Origin: Janthinobacterium sp.
GTDB taxonomy: Bacteria > Pseudomonadota > Gammaproteobacteria > Burkholderiales > Chitinibacteraceae
Reading direction: 5' to 3'
DNA length: 64,000 nt
NCBI GenBank assembly: GCA_025360045.1
Contig: JANYCY010000084.1
Coordinates: 1-64,000 of the forward strand
The notes below the pieces were generated by a model. The model was given only the letters and a program-made list of their open reading frames with translations. It did not search any database and was not told the origin of the DNA. Numbering within the stretch: position 1 is the stretch's first letter; every line of letters begins with the position of its first letter. Positions 41,660 through 52,139 of the stretch are shown here, piece after piece. A program made the position numbers and the translations under genes.

Positions 41660-42711
41660 TGAAAGAAATGATTCCTCCTTCATTGATCGTTGATTTTTCG
41701 CATATGGGGCGGAAAATTACCGGCATTGAACGCATCTCGGCAGAGCTTTTTTCGCCAGATGCATTAAAAAAATTTGCGGTGATGCATACAAAGCCTGCTT
41801 CAGCTTTAGGCATGATTAAGGCTCAGTGGCTAGATATCCCCTTGCTTGCACGGAAAAATCCACAAGCAAATATACTCTTCCCAGGTTTTCCGCCGAGTAT
41901 TGTAAGCAGCATACTATTTGGGAAAAGAATAATCCCCTATATTCATGATCTATTTTTACTCGAGCGACCAGAAGAGCTAAATATTCGAGCTAAGCTATAT
42001 ATGCGCCCCTCTTTTATTTACGCAATTAAAAATTTAAAAATGTTCTTTGTGAACTCACAAACAACAGCAGATAACCTTGCTAAAGTTGCACGCCCTGATG
42101 CCAAAATATATAAATTAAGGCCTAGGGCAGAAAACATATTTAATTTTAATTTTAAAGAACGCAGCTTACCAGCCGGTAATGCGGCGCTAAAATTAGTCAT
42201 GCTAGGCACGTTAGAGCCTCGTAAAAACTATCTTTTCGCAGCAAAAATGACACAGCAATTGTCTATTAAATTGGCTCGCCCTGTAGAGCTACATATTTCT
42301 GGGCGTGAAGGCTGGGGAGATATTGCTCAAACACTCAAGCCATATGCACATGTGCATTATCATGGTTATTTAGCGATGGATGAATTGCGCCTATTGCTTG
42401 ATCAAAGCCATTTATTTCTTTGTACCTCGCTCGATGAAGGCTTAGGCTTACCATTATTAGAAGTACTTTATAGTGGAATTCCTATTATCGCCTCTGATAT
42501 TCCGGTATTTAAAGAAGTAACCGCGAATACTAATTCCGTATTAATCAGCAATAGCAATGAGCATGAAGCGAGTAGTGCCATTGCAGCCAATGTCATTGAT
42601 GGAGGGATTTTTGAGTCCTCAATCACGGCGGCTAAAAATGCAATTGAATGTTGGAATGGATTGGCAGAGTATGATCGAGAGTTGGCTTATTCTATGGTAA
42701 TGCTTAAATGA
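41659..42711 (+). CDS. Glycosyltransferase family 4
   Basis: GT-B glycosyltransferase of 350 residues with the GT4 C-terminal domain: MLGTLEPRKNYLFAAKM, HISGREGWGDI, HYHGYLAMDELRLLLDQSHLFL and the active-site block SLDEGLGLPLLEVLYSGIPIIASDIPVFKEV. The GTG start overlaps the previous stop; an ATG 9 bases later is an alternative. It overlaps the next gene by 4 bases. Donor and acceptor sugars are unknown. Confidence 0.9.
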   Translation: MKEMIPPSLIVDFSHMGRKITGIERISAELFSPDALKKFAVMHTKPASALGMIKAQWLDIPLLARKNPQANILFPGFPPSIVSSILFGKRIIPYIHDLFLLERPEELNIRAKLYMRPSFIYAIKNLKMFFVNSQTTADNLAKVARPDAKIYKLRPRAENIFNFNFKERSLPAGNAALKLVMLGTLEPRKNYLFAAKMTQQLSIKLARPVELHISGREGWGDIAQTLKPYAHVHYHGYLAMDELRLLLDQSHLFLCTSLDEGLGLPLLEVLYSGIPIIASDIPVFKEVTANTNSVLISNSNEHEASSAIAANVIDGGIFESSITAAKNAIECWNGLAEYDRELAYSMVMLK

Positions 42712-43631
42712 ATAGAAATAGTAGCATTGATATTGCAAAAGTAGTGTGTGCTATTCTTATCTATTTTTTACATGCTAATGTAGCGAAGCACTTTGGGCCT
42801 GTTTTTGAATCAATATTAGATAATGGTATATTTAGAATAGGGGTGCCATTTTTCTTTACAGTGTCTGGGTATTATTTTTTTAATAATGTTAAAACAACTT
42901 CTGATTTATATAAGTGGTGCAAAACATTATTACTAATTTACTTATCGTGGATGATGGTGTACTTGCCATTTTATTATAAAGAGTCATTTTTTACCTATAT
43001 ATTTGGATTTTGGCAGTTATGGTATTTAATGGCTTTGTTGCTGGCTGGCGCCATTTTGTATGTAATTAAAGAGCTTAAATATATTATGCCTGTGCTTATT
43101 ATTATTGCGATATTGGGGGTGATTATTCAATATACGCGAAGCATGGTTGATCTTTCTGGTTTTGCATTAGGGACTGTTATCACTGATGATTTTTTTTCAA
43201 GAAATTTCTTATTCTTTGCTCTGCCATATGTATATATAGGCTGGATAATTAATAAATATAATGTGCAAAATAGGATTAAAAAAAAATTTCTTGTTCCATT
43301 GCTGCTAATTGGACTGTTGGGGGTTGTCCTTGAGTCAGCGTTACAGCCAGAATTAATTGTTAATGTAAAGTTTTCTAGGGATTTACTTTTTAGCAATATA
43401 CTATTTTTACCATTGTTGCTTATTTGTTGTTTGAATTTAAAAGTTACAGTCGAGAATACACGTCTATTACGTGATTTTTCAACAATACTTTTTTTAGTTC
43501 ATCCACTAGCAATTATTATTGCCAATAAGTTAGGTTCAGATGGGTATAGAGTAATATTTCAAATTGGAATTTTATTGCTTATTATTCCTATAACGTACAT
43601 AGCAAAAAGATATGTTAAATTTATTTTTTAG
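42708..43631 (+). CDS. Acyltransferase 3 family membrane protein
   Basis: Integral membrane protein of 307 residues with about ten hydrophobic spans. It opens with NSSIDIAKVVCAILIYFLHAN, the family's N-terminal block with the His in FLHAN, and contains RIGVPFFFTVSGYYFF and a late FLVHPLAIII segment. Such proteins put O-acetyl or similar groups on surface polysaccharides. DNA is strongly AT-rich compared with flanking housekeeping genes, suggesting transfer of this part of the EPS cassette. It overlaps the preceding gene by 4 bases and abuts the following one. Confidence 0.88.
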   Translation: MNRNSSIDIAKVVCAILIYFLHANVAKHFGPVFESILDNGIFRIGVPFFFTVSGYYFFNNVKTTSDLYKWCKTLLLIYLSWMMVYLPFYYKESFFTYIFGFWQLWYLMALLLAGAILYVIKELKYIMPVLIIIAILGVIIQYTRSMVDLSGFALGTVITDDFFSRNFLFFALPYVYIGWIINKYNVQNRIKKKFLVPLLLIGLLGVVLESALQPELIVNVKFSRDLLFSNILFLPLLLICCLNLKVTVENTRLLRDFSTILFLVHPLAIIIANKLGSDGYRVIFQIGILLLIIPITYIAKRYVKFIF

Positions 43632-44744
43632 TTGAATAATATGAAAAAAATAATTCTAGTTAATCACCTACTTGAGCCTGCCAATAAGTTATCAGGGATT
43701 AGTAACTATTTATTTGGTGTGCTATCTGCATTGATTAAGCAGGATCAGTTTGAATTGGTGCTACTTACTTGCTGGGATCGTTCCAAACTACCTGCGTCTA
43801 TTGCCAATGCAAATATAACGGTGATTCAAAAAGATTATATCCACTCTCAGCCAAAAAATATTTTTAACCAAAATCTGATACTACCGAAATTAATTAAAAA
43901 ATTTAACATTGATTTAGTTTTTAACTGTAATCCTGTTGGTGGAACACGTGGTAAGGCGAAGAAAGTGTTCGTGGCGCATGATCTTTACTTTGATGTATCA
44001 CCTCAGTCATATAAATGGCACCACCGTTTGGCATGGAATCTATTTTTTCCAATGGCTGGGCGTGCAGCAGATGCACTCATTTGTGTATCAAATAACACGC
44101 AAAATGATGTGCATTGCTATCACCCTCAATTAGTTAAAAAAACGAAAGTGATTCATGAGGCACCATGCCTAGAAATAATGGCTAAGCGGCCTGCACGGTC
44201 TACTGAAAAAGCGGGTCTTTTTGTGGCCAATATGTCCCCAAATAAAGGGGGAAAGACCTTAGTATCAGCAATGACCCTATTAAAAAATCAGGGAAAAGCA
44301 CCTGCAATTTATCATGTAGGCTCTGATGATCAGGGGCGCTTTGCAACATTCGCCAGCGAGTTAAAAAATGGAATATATCCATCATCATTAGGCTATGTTT
44401 CTGCGGAACAACTGGGCCATTTGTATGCAACCGCCAGATATCTGGCATTTCCTTCGCATTTTGAAGGTTTTGGTTTGCCCGTTATTGAAGCTCAATCATA
44501 CGGTTTACCCGTTATTGCCTCTGATATCCCTGTTTTAAGGGAAGTTGCAGGAGAGGGGGCTTTGTTTTTCCCTGAAGGTGATGCAGAGGCCATGGCGCAA
44601 TGCATGCTGCGTTTATATGAAGATGATCATTTATTTGCTGATTTATCAAATAAAGCAAAAATAAATGCCGCACGTTTTAGTTGGGATAAAGCCGCAAAAG
44701 AAACGAGCGAGTTATTCTTTCAATGTATAAATAAACCATATTAA
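43632..44744 (+). CDS. Glycosyltransferase family 4
   Basis: GT-B glycosyltransferase of 370 residues. The N-terminal domain begins KKIILVNHLLEPANKLSGISNYL. The C-terminal domain contains KAGLFVANMSPNKGGKTLVSA, IYHVGSDDQGRF, YVSAEQLGHLYATARYLAFP and SHFEGFGLPVIEAQSYGLPVIASDIPVLREV. A TTG at 43632 is followed by ATG at 43641; the ATG may be the true start. One of several GT4 enzymes in the operon; the sugar is unknown. Confidence 0.9.
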   Translation: MNNMKKIILVNHLLEPANKLSGISNYLFGVLSALIKQDQFELVLLTCWDRSKLPASIANANITVIQKDYIHSQPKNIFNQNLILPKLIKKFNIDLVFNCNPVGGTRGKAKKVFVAHDLYFDVSPQSYKWHHRLAWNLFFPMAGRAADALICVSNNTQNDVHCYHPQLVKKTKVIHEAPCLEIMAKRPARSTEKAGLFVANMSPNKGGKTLVSAMTLLKNQGKAPAIYHVGSDDQGRFATFASELKNGIYPSSLGYVSAEQLGHLYATARYLAFPSHFEGFGLPVIEAQSYGLPVIASDIPVLREVAGEGALFFPEGDAEAMAQCMLRLYEDDHLFADLSNKAKINAARFSWDKAAKETSELFFQCINKPY

Positions 44745-44762
44745 ATAAGATCAATCATTATC

Positions 44763-45986
44763 ATGAAAAATATCCAAACTGCATATCAAAGTACGCTCAT
44801 TGCACTGCACGCGCTTGATCCCTTTGGTAGCAAAGTGGGAGGGATTGAAACGCATGTACGCCAAGTGCTGCGTTATCGTCCGAAAGATATGCGGATTATA
44901 TTAATTGGTGTGGATGATTCTGGTAAATACCCTTTAGGCGAACTCACTGAAGTTCATGAAAATGGGTCTAGCTATTGGTTTATGCCAATTTTGCATTGCA
45001 ATGCAAGCGCAGTGAATAGTGTTGCTAAAAAACTAACCCAATCGGTTACGCTTAATTTTTTCAAAAATGTGCTTAAATATCTCCCAAGAATTCGTGCTAT
45101 TTCTAAAGAAATGCCAACCTCAATTGATATACAACGTTACGAATTTTCTTGGTTGTGCCAGTTAATTGGTTGCCCTTATGTGCTAACCACGCATGGGGAT
45201 ATGAGGCCAGATCAGCCTATGGATTCTTTATTAGCAAAGTATCCCTATATTCACCATTTTAATGAACGGCATGCTGTGAAGTATGCGGCACATGTGTATT
45301 CTGTAAATAAAGAACAAACAGAAAGAATTAAAGCAAAAATTAAAGGTGCAGCATCTAAAACTGAATTTATGACAGTCAGTGTGGACGATCGACTATTCAA
45401 ACCGACACCTTATCTTAATTTAGATGGGCCTATTCAGCTTGCCTTTGTTGGCCGCTTAGATCATTTTAAACGGCCAGGAATGATGTTTAATGTGATTAAA
45501 CGTATCAATGAAATATCACCTAGCGGTGCACATTTTCATTATGTAGGGGCTGCAGATCCAACGGTATTTCCTGAGTTTAATGCTATTAAAAGCATATCAA
45601 CATGCCATGGCTTTCAAACTTCAGCACAAATTGCTGAGCTATGGCCATATTGGCATTTGGGCTTAGTGACTTCTACGTTTGAAGGCATGCCTGTTTATGT
45701 TTTAGAAGCACTTTGCGCTGGTCGCCCTGTTTGCTCCGTACATTTGCCTCAAATGCATTTGGTTTTAAAAGAATTAAGTAGCGGTACTGTATTGGCTGAG
45801 AATGATGATAGTGCTGAACGAGTTGAAGAATTGGCGAGTAGCTTAATGGTGTATTGGCAGAATATGCAATTGGGTAAATTATTGCCTGCTCAAGTCAATG
45901 TTGAAGTGGAGCCATTTAAAGCAAGTAATCAAATTAATGTTTTATATAGCCGCCATAAGAAAATACAGGAAGCACATTATAAATGA
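44763..45986 (+). CDS. Glycosyltransferase family 4
   Basis: GT-B glycosyltransferase of 407 residues. The N-terminal LHALDPFGSKVGGIETHVRQVLRY is a typical GT4 opening with the Gly-rich donor-side loop. The C-terminal Rossmann domain has IQLAFVGRLDHFKRPGMMFNVI, FHYVGAADP and TSTFEGMPVYVLEALCAGRPVCSV. It overlaps the next gene by 4 bases, so the two are co-translated. Confidence 0.9.
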   Translation: MKNIQTAYQSTLIALHALDPFGSKVGGIETHVRQVLRYRPKDMRIILIGVDDSGKYPLGELTEVHENGSSYWFMPILHCNASAVNSVAKKLTQSVTLNFFKNVLKYLPRIRAISKEMPTSIDIQRYEFSWLCQLIGCPYVLTTHGDMRPDQPMDSLLAKYPYIHHFNERHAVKYAAHVYSVNKEQTERIKAKIKGAASKTEFMTVSVDDRLFKPTPYLNLDGPIQLAFVGRLDHFKRPGMMFNVIKRINEISPSGAHFHYVGAADPTVFPEFNAIKSISTCHGFQTSAQIAELWPYWHLGLVTSTFEGMPVYVLEALCAGRPVCSVHLPQMHLVLKELSSGTVLAENDDSAERVEELASSLMVYWQNMQLGKLLPAQVNVEVEPFKASNQINVLYSRHKKIQEAHYK

Positions 45987-46987
45987 GCCATTTCGAGCCT
46001 AAAATTAGTATTGTTATTAATAATTATAATTATGAAAAATATGTTGGCGTGGCGATTCAAAGTGCGCTAGATCAGACATATAAAAATATTGAAATTATTG
46101 TGGTGGATGATGGCTCAACGGATCGGTCTGTAGAGATTATTAAAAGTTATTTAAATATTACACCCATTTTTCAAATTAATGGTGGTCAAGTATCCGCCTT
46201 GAATGCGGGGTTCTTAATTGCAACTGGGCAGCTTGTTATTTTTTTGGATTCAGATGATTTTCTGTTTTCCAATGCCTGTGCTGAAATTGCTAAGCAATAT
46301 ACTGAATCTCATTCGATGATTGCTTATAAATTACAGCTATGTAATGAGGATGGTATTTTAAAAAATAAATTTTTACCAAATATTGATTTGTTAGCTAAAG
46401 ATCATTTAAATTTTTTAATTAAGTATGGTTATTTTCAAACAGCGCCAATGTCAGGTGCTGCATATTCAGTTAAGTTTCTTTCTCATTATTTACCCTTCGA
46501 TACTAGCAGATGTGGTTGGATTGATCATTTGCTTACATTCACGGCTCCGATTTATGGAGAAGTTTCATCCATCAATTATGCGCTTGGTGCATATCGAATT
46601 GGGCATGCTAGTTTGAGTGAGCATTCAAAAATATCTTTAATAAAACTGAGAAAGAATCTCTTAGCTTCTGACCTATATGCAAAGGAAATATCAGAGTCTT
46701 TAGCTTCCGAGAAAAATATTATCATCGAAAAAAATAAGATTCTCGGCCCATATCACTGGAAGGAGCGGTACATATCTTTTGTTGTTGACAATATAAATCA
46801 CCCTTTTAATAATGACACTAGGTCAATGCTAGCTTTAAATTGTATTACTAGATTTATATGTTGGCCTCAAATTAGCTTACTCAAAAAATTAAAAAATATA
46901 CTACAAATGTTAATTATGATGTTTCTTAGCAAGGAAAAAATGATTTTTGCAGTTGGAAAAATGACTAATATTGATATGAAAACATGA
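45983..46987 (+). CDS. Glycosyltransferase family 2
   Basis: GT-A glycosyltransferase of 334 residues. The family 2 start KISIVINNYNYEKYVGVAIQ, IIVVDDGSTDRSVEII and the metal-binding DSDDF in LVIFLDSDDFLFSN are all present. The C-terminal part is longer and less conserved and contains a hydrophobic segment near the end. It is the only GT2 in this operon. Confidence 0.9.
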   Translation: MSHFEPKISIVINNYNYEKYVGVAIQSALDQTYKNIEIIVVDDGSTDRSVEIIKSYLNITPIFQINGGQVSALNAGFLIATGQLVIFLDSDDFLFSNACAEIAKQYTESHSMIAYKLQLCNEDGILKNKFLPNIDLLAKDHLNFLIKYGYFQTAPMSGAAYSVKFLSHYLPFDTSRCGWIDHLLTFTAPIYGEVSSINYALGAYRIGHASLSEHSKISLIKLRKNLLASDLYAKEISESLASEKNIIIEKNKILGPYHWKERYISFVVDNINHPFNNDTRSMLALNCITRFICWPQISLLKKLKNILQMLIMMFLSKEKMIFAVGKMTNIDMKT

Positions 46988-46988
46988 T

Positions 46989-48410
46989 ATGTTAATTAAA
47001 AAAACATTAAAATTACTGCCTGCTCAATTATTAAGCCCGCTCGCTCAATTTGCCTCTATTCTTATTTGGACGCATATTGCCAGCTCGGAAACAATCGGTA
47101 TTGCTACCCTAGTAGCTGGGCAGCAAGAGTTAATTCGTACGATTTTACTCGCTTGGTGGTCACAATATGCTTTGCGTTTTATTGGCGAAGCACACGCTAG
47201 CGGCAAAGTATTTCAAAGCACATCAAATAGCGTTTTACTTGTTTCTGCTTTAGCACAAAGTATTGCTGCAGTGATAATGTTACGTGTGTTTGTCGTTTCT
47301 GAGCCAAGTCATCTGCTTGTTCTATCGGTGGTGTTTTTTGTCGTATTACGCTGTATTAATCAGCATAACGTTAATATTGCTGCTGCGCGTAGCAAAACGC
47401 TGGATTACAACATTCTATCCATTGTTGGGCCAGTTTTTGGCTTAGGTATAGGTGTTGTTTTATTAATACTCTTTGGCGATAACCCTGCTTATCCATTGTT
47501 AGGTTATGCATTGGGAGAGTCTATTGGTTTAATTTATTCATTAGTGCGGAATAAATCAGGATGGGTAGGCTGGCAAGTCGATTGCTCAATATTAAAGCAG
47601 GCCTATGGCTATAGTTTGCCTTTGATTCTTTCTGGGGCACTTGCTTGGAGTGCGGGCAATTTATCGCGCTATATTATTGACCATGAACTGGGCGTGGCTG
47701 CAGCGGGTGATTATGCCGTGGGCTTTGGTCTTGGCCAAAGGGCTGCTACATTAGCGGCAATGTTGGTTACTGCCGCAGGATTACCGCTCGCTATTCTGCG
47801 TATGCAGGAATCAGGTATAGCTGCAGCAATGCAGCAATTGGCGGAAAATTGCGCTTTATTACTAGCAACCATGCTACCTTGTTTAGTTGGATTATATTTG
47901 GTTAGCCCAGACTTAGTGCAATTGGCGGTGGCTAAAAAATTTCAAAAAGTGACTTTAGAGATTTTGCCTTGGGCATTGCTCAGTGGTGGCTTGTATTCAT
48001 TTATTTATAATTACCTCAATCATTATTTTTTAGTTACTAAAAACACTCGCCCTTTGATTGCGGTAGATGGAACTTTGGCCTTGATTACTCTTGGATTATC
48101 TTTTCCTTTAATCCATTCATTAGGTTTGGTGGGGGGAGTAATTGCCATGGTACTGGCTAGTAGTGGTGTGGTGTTAATTTTACTGGTGTATTTGCTGGGC
48201 AGCCGTGAATTATGTTTTCCTACCAAAGATGCATTAAAAGTAATTGTAGCAACAATTGCAATGGCTGCCGCCATTTTAATTAAACCAGAATTTATTGATT
48301 TGAAAATAAATCTAGGTAGTAATATTGTAATTGGAATTATTGTTTATGCAACGGCTTTAGCCTTTGGGTATCGCTCGCGCTTACAACACTATTTTAAGCA
48401 TAAAAATTAA
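46989..48410 (+). CDS. Wzx-type polysaccharide flippase
   Basis: Polytopic inner-membrane protein of 473 residues with about twelve to fourteen spans, of the oligosaccharide flippase/MATE-like superfamily. The N-terminal LLPAQLLSPLAQFASILIWTHIA, the mid SGALAWSAGNLSRYIIDHELGVAAAGDYAVGFGLG and the late LPWALLSGGLYSFIYNYLNHYF blocks are characteristic. It would move undecaprenyl-linked repeat units to the periplasm. It sits directly before the Wzy-like polymerase, with a one-base overlap. Confidence 0.88.
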   Translation: MLIKKTLKLLPAQLLSPLAQFASILIWTHIASSETIGIATLVAGQQELIRTILLAWWSQYALRFIGEAHASGKVFQSTSNSVLLVSALAQSIAAVIMLRVFVVSEPSHLLVLSVVFFVVLRCINQHNVNIAAARSKTLDYNILSIVGPVFGLGIGVVLLILFGDNPAYPLLGYALGESIGLIYSLVRNKSGWVGWQVDCSILKQAYGYSLPLILSGALAWSAGNLSRYIIDHELGVAAAGDYAVGFGLGQRAATLAAMLVTAAGLPLAILRMQESGIAAAMQQLAENCALLLATMLPCLVGLYLVSPDLVQLAVAKKFQKVTLEILPWALLSGGLYSFIYNYLNHYFLVTKNTRPLIAVDGTLALITLGLSFPLIHSLGLVGGVIAMVLASSGVVLILLVYLLGSRELCFPTKDALKVIVATIAMAAAILIKPEFIDLKINLGSNIVIGIIVYATALAFGYRSRLQHYFKHKN

Positions 48411-49720
48411 TGGTAGAAAAAATGAATCTTCAAGATAGTCAGTTTGTGCCTGCTACTAGCGAAGAATATCAGCAGCAAGGTTTACCAAAAGCAACATATA
48501 TATTGTTGTTCATTTCTGCTTTCTTACTTCTTGGAGTTTCAGGAAATATATTGGCACTCTTAGGATATAACTATGTTGGTGATGGTGGTAATGCTCTCGA
48601 AAAGATACACCCATCAACAATTACACTTGTTTTTTCTTTATTAGCGTTCCTCGGCTATCCCCATGGAGAGCAACGATTAGGAGATAGTATTTTTAGGCAA
48701 GGGGCATTTTCTTACATATTGGTTTGCATTTTATCGATTGTATACGCTCAAATTGTATTAGGGTTGCCCTTATCCGCGTTAATTGTTAGCTGGTTAACAC
48801 CAGGTCTATTATTGACGTTATTGATCCAGTTAGATAAAAACCAAATAAAATATTTAAAATATTTGTTACATGGATTATTGCTTATCAATACATTAATGGC
48901 AGTTGTAGAATATAAAATGGGGGCTCCACTTATTCCTTCGGTACTAATTGATTACACTGGGACGGGGGAGGTTTTAGATATCACTGAATGGGGAGAATGG
49001 CGTGCCTCAGGCCTATTTGGGCACCCTTTGGCGTCGACATTAATTTGTGCTTTATATGTGGTAGCGAGTTTTTCTTTAATTTGTTTTCAGCGCGCTTCAC
49101 GCTTACAGTATTTTACGATGGTGCATTGTTTGCTTGCATTACCATTGTTTGGGGGACGAACCAGTATTGCAATGGCGTTAGTTTTTTTGGTTTTAATGAG
49201 TCTAGTGCGTCTATGGATGGAGTTAGTTGGTAGAGGGACTAATTATTTTAATGTTATTAAAATAAAGATAGTAATCACTGTTGCTATACTTGCACTGATT
49301 GTGGCCTTTCAAATGGGTATGTTCGATCAATTAATTGATCGTATTCAAGATGATAATGGTAGTAGCTATACCCGCGTTTTGGCAATGCAAATATTAGCCG
49401 ATGCATCTAATTTTGAGTTGTTATTTGGGGATATATATAAATCTCTAGGTATGCGTCAGGTCGCCTATGGCACTATTTATGGAATTGAAATATTTTGGGT
49501 GGGCATGATTTTAAACTATGGCCTACTAATAAGTATCACTTTATTTTATTTTACTTGGAAAATTATTGTGCTTCTTGCAAATAAATGTGGCCCAATTACA
49601 TATTGGCCTGTCGCATTCTTTTTTGTGAGCACCTCGTCTGGTGTTGGTTTGGTTGCAAAAAGCATTACTCTTAGCGTTTTATTTCTACTTATATATTGCA
49701 TGTACTTTGAGAAAGAGTAA
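48410..49720 (+). CDS. Wzy-like polysaccharide polymerase
   Basis: Polytopic membrane protein of 436 residues with about eleven spans, consistent with a Wzy polymerase. ASGLFGHPLASTLICAL and FGGRTSIAMALVFLVLM are the kind of loop and helix seen in these proteins. Sequence conservation in the family is low, so the call depends on topology and on its place after Wzx and among glycosyltransferases. The start overlaps the wzx stop by one base. Confidence 0.8.
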   Translation: MVEKMNLQDSQFVPATSEEYQQQGLPKATYILLFISAFLLLGVSGNILALLGYNYVGDGGNALEKIHPSTITLVFSLLAFLGYPHGEQRLGDSIFRQGAFSYILVCILSIVYAQIVLGLPLSALIVSWLTPGLLLTLLIQLDKNQIKYLKYLLHGLLLINTLMAVVEYKMGAPLIPSVLIDYTGTGEVLDITEWGEWRASGLFGHPLASTLICALYVVASFSLICFQRASRLQYFTMVHCLLALPLFGGRTSIAMALVFLVLMSLVRLWMELVGRGTNYFNVIKIKIVITVAILALIVAFQMGMFDQLIDRIQDDNGSSYTRVLAMQILADASNFELLFGDIYKSLGMRQVAYGTIYGIEIFWVGMILNYGLLISITLFYFTWKIIVLLANKCGPITYWPVAFFFVSTSSGVGLVAKSITLSVLFLLIYCMYFEKE

Positions 49721-49786
49721 GTTTTATTTTAAATTTGTTTAATATTTATTTTAATAACTGGCTTATATTTTAAAAAATGAACCTTG

Positions 49787-50911
49787 ATGAAAATACTTAT
49801 ACTTTCTATAGATTTTTCTGGTGTCACTAAAAGCATTATTCAGGAATTGGAAAAAAAACAAATAAAAGTTGTTGATCTTCCTTTGGGGCGAATTCCTTTT
49901 CTTCGCTTACTTTCTGTTTTGATAGGGTTTAATTTTTCAATTAATCAATGGAAAAAAAATTCTATCAGAATCCATAGTGAACTGAATGCTACCTACTTAG
50001 CTTTTAAAATAAAATCATGGTTTGTTTCAAGGGCCGCAAATAAAATAAAGCATCAGTTTGATGCTGTTTTACAGATTTCAGCTACTTTTTCGTTTAATCA
50101 AGACGAAACAAAACCTGTGCCGCATTACTTATTTACTGATTACACTATGCAGTTAGCTATTAAACATAATCCAAGATTACTGGATAGAAAAAATATGAGT
50201 CTTTGGTTGAGAGAAGAAGAAAAGCTTTATAATAAAGTAGCCGCAATTTTTATTCCTGCTAGATATATAATTGAATGTTTGCAAAAAAACTATAATGTAT
50301 TACCCAGTAAGTGCGAAGTTATTGGCTATGGGTCAAAATTCCCAGTGCAACATAAAGCGGATGAAAATAATTCTAAAAGAATACTCTTTGTTGGAAAAGA
50401 TTTTGATAGAAAAGGGGGGAATGATTTATTAGCTGCTTTTGCGGTAGTAAGACAAAAAATTCCGGATGCTGAGCTTATTATTGTAGGGCCGCCAATTAAC
50501 CCCGCTGCAAACGTAGAGGGTGTTTCTTATTTAGGTCATGTTAACAATCAAATAGCTTTGCAAAGTATTTATTTGAAATGTTCAATTTTTGCAATGCCTT
50601 CACATCATGAACCTTTTGGTCTTGTTTTTTTAGAAGCCATGGCAAGTGGATTAGTTTGTATTGGTAGTTCTATTGACGCCATGCCTGAAATTATGAGTGA
50701 TAGTGGATTTACTGTTGAAAAGGGAAATGTAAAAGATTTAGCTGATTTAATTTTAAAATTACTGCTTAATCCATTGCTTAGGAAAGAATTGGCAAAATTA
50801 AATCAAGAAAAAATAACTTCATATTACAACTGGAGTGATGTGACGAGTGCAATACTTACTAAAATTAAATATGATTTGGATAACTCTTTGTTTTCCATTA
50901 ATAGTACATGA
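49787..50911 (+). CDS. Glycosyltransferase family 4
   Basis: GT-B glycosyltransferase of 374 residues from the ATG at 49787. The C-terminal domain contains RILFVGKDFDRKGGNDLLAAF, ELIIVGPPINP, YLGHVNNQIALQSIYLKCSIFAMPS and HHEPFGLVFLEAMASGLVCIG. The N-terminal domain is AT-rich and divergent (RAANKIKHQFDAVLQISATF). It is separated from the Wzy-like gene by 66 bases and followed by a 190-base AT-rich gap. Confidence 0.9.
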   Translation: MKILILSIDFSGVTKSIIQELEKKQIKVVDLPLGRIPFLRLLSVLIGFNFSINQWKKNSIRIHSELNATYLAFKIKSWFVSRAANKIKHQFDAVLQISATFSFNQDETKPVPHYLFTDYTMQLAIKHNPRLLDRKNMSLWLREEEKLYNKVAAIFIPARYIIECLQKNYNVLPSKCEVIGYGSKFPVQHKADENNSKRILFVGKDFDRKGGNDLLAAFAVVRQKIPDAELIIVGPPINPAANVEGVSYLGHVNNQIALQSIYLKCSIFAMPSHHEPFGLVFLEAMASGLVCIGSSIDAMPEIMSDSGFTVEKGNVKDLADLILKLLLNPLLRKELAKLNQEKITSYYNWSDVTSAILTKIKYDLDNSLFSINST

Positions 50912-51098
50912 TTTTTAAGTAATATTTATTTGAATGGAATTTATATTTCGTTGTTATTTTTTATAAAAAATACAATAAAATGGTATTTTAGTTGCTATTG
51001 GTTTTTTTGTTAAATAAATAATTTCGCTGTTGTTTTTTATATTAATTTGTTTTTGTAATTATAATGACTGTTAATAAGCTTTAAGGATCTGTTGAGTA

Positions 51099-52136
51099 AT
51101 GCCAAGAAAATATTTTATTGACCACTCTAGAGCCATTACTACGATTTTAATTGTTGTATGCCACACTAGTTATATCTGTGCCTTTAGTGAAAGTGGTTTT
51201 GTAGCCCATTTTTTATTGAGTTTATTAACTGGCGGTACATTTATATTTGTTATGATTGCTGGGTATGTTTATAAAAATATTGATTCTGATCGGTATTTGT
51301 ATCTAGATTATATTAAAAATAAGATTAAAAAGGTTTTTTTACCTTACCTCATATTAACAACCCCTGGTGTTTTTTTTGCTATTTATAGTAAAAGTGTCTA
51401 CCCCATTGTTGTTTTCCATGATTTTTATTTTCTGCCTGTTCAACTATCTGCACCTTTGCTTTTGTATTTTACGGGTAGAAGTGTGACAGGGCATTGGTTT
51501 GTGCCTTTTATTATGCTTGTTTTTTTATGTACGCCTTTATTTAAAAAAGTTCTTCAGCTAAACCAATTGATGCAAAGCATCTTACTTAGTATCTTAATGC
51601 TGATTTCTACTTTAGTTTGGCGTCCTATTGGTAATGTTAATATATTTCAAGCTTTTGTTTATTTCTTCCCTTTTTTTATATTCGGGATGTTGTTTTTGAA
51701 TGATAAAGTTATGAAAACAAATAGTTTATATATATTTTTTTTTCTTGTTGTTTTTTTTGCTTTAAGTTTTTTTGATTATTATTTAACGGGGACGCACAGT
51801 AATAGGGAAAAATATTTTTTTGATCTTCAGTATCCTGATTTAATGGTTATTTCTAAATTTACTTTTTGTATTTTTTTGTTTGTTTTTGTATTTAAATATT
51901 TTAATGAAAAAAAGATCCCATTATTATCTTTGATTTCAAGCTATAGTTATACAATATTTTTATTACATCCTTATGTTGTATTTGTGATAAAAAGATTACT
52001 ACCTTTGGCGGGAAGTGGTTATCCGATTTTTGATCTTTTTTTGTATTCTACTATTAATTTATTTGTTGTTATTTTATTCGCAAAATTTGGTAAGATGGTT
52101 TTAGGTGAAAACAGTAAATACATCATAGGATGTTAA
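51099..52136 (+). CDS. Acyltransferase 3 family membrane protein
   Basis: Membrane protein of 345 residues with about ten spans, beginning RKYFIDHSRAITTILIVVCHTSYI, the acyltransferase 3 opening with the conserved His. Further family features are TGGTFIFVMIAGYVY, the GHWFVPFIM segment and FLLHPYVVFVIKRLL near the C-terminus. The gene is very rich in T and Phe codons and among the most AT-rich of the window. It may decorate the exopolysaccharide with acyl groups, together with the SGNH protein encoded 3 bases downstream. Confidence 0.87.
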   Translation: MPRKYFIDHSRAITTILIVVCHTSYICAFSESGFVAHFLLSLLTGGTFIFVMIAGYVYKNIDSDRYLYLDYIKNKIKKVFLPYLILTTPGVFFAIYSKSVYPIVVFHDFYFLPVQLSAPLLLYFTGRSVTGHWFVPFIMLVFLCTPLFKKVLQLNQLMQSILLSILMLISTLVWRPIGNVNIFQAFVYFFPFFIFGMLFLNDKVMKTNSLYIFFFLVVFFALSFFDYYLTGTHSNREKYFFDLQYPDLMVISKFTFCIFLFVFVFKYFNEKKIPLLSLISSYSYTIFLLHPYVVFVIKRLLPLAGSGYPIFDLFLYSTINLFVVILFAKFGKMVLGENSKYIIGC

Positions 52137-52139
52137 ATA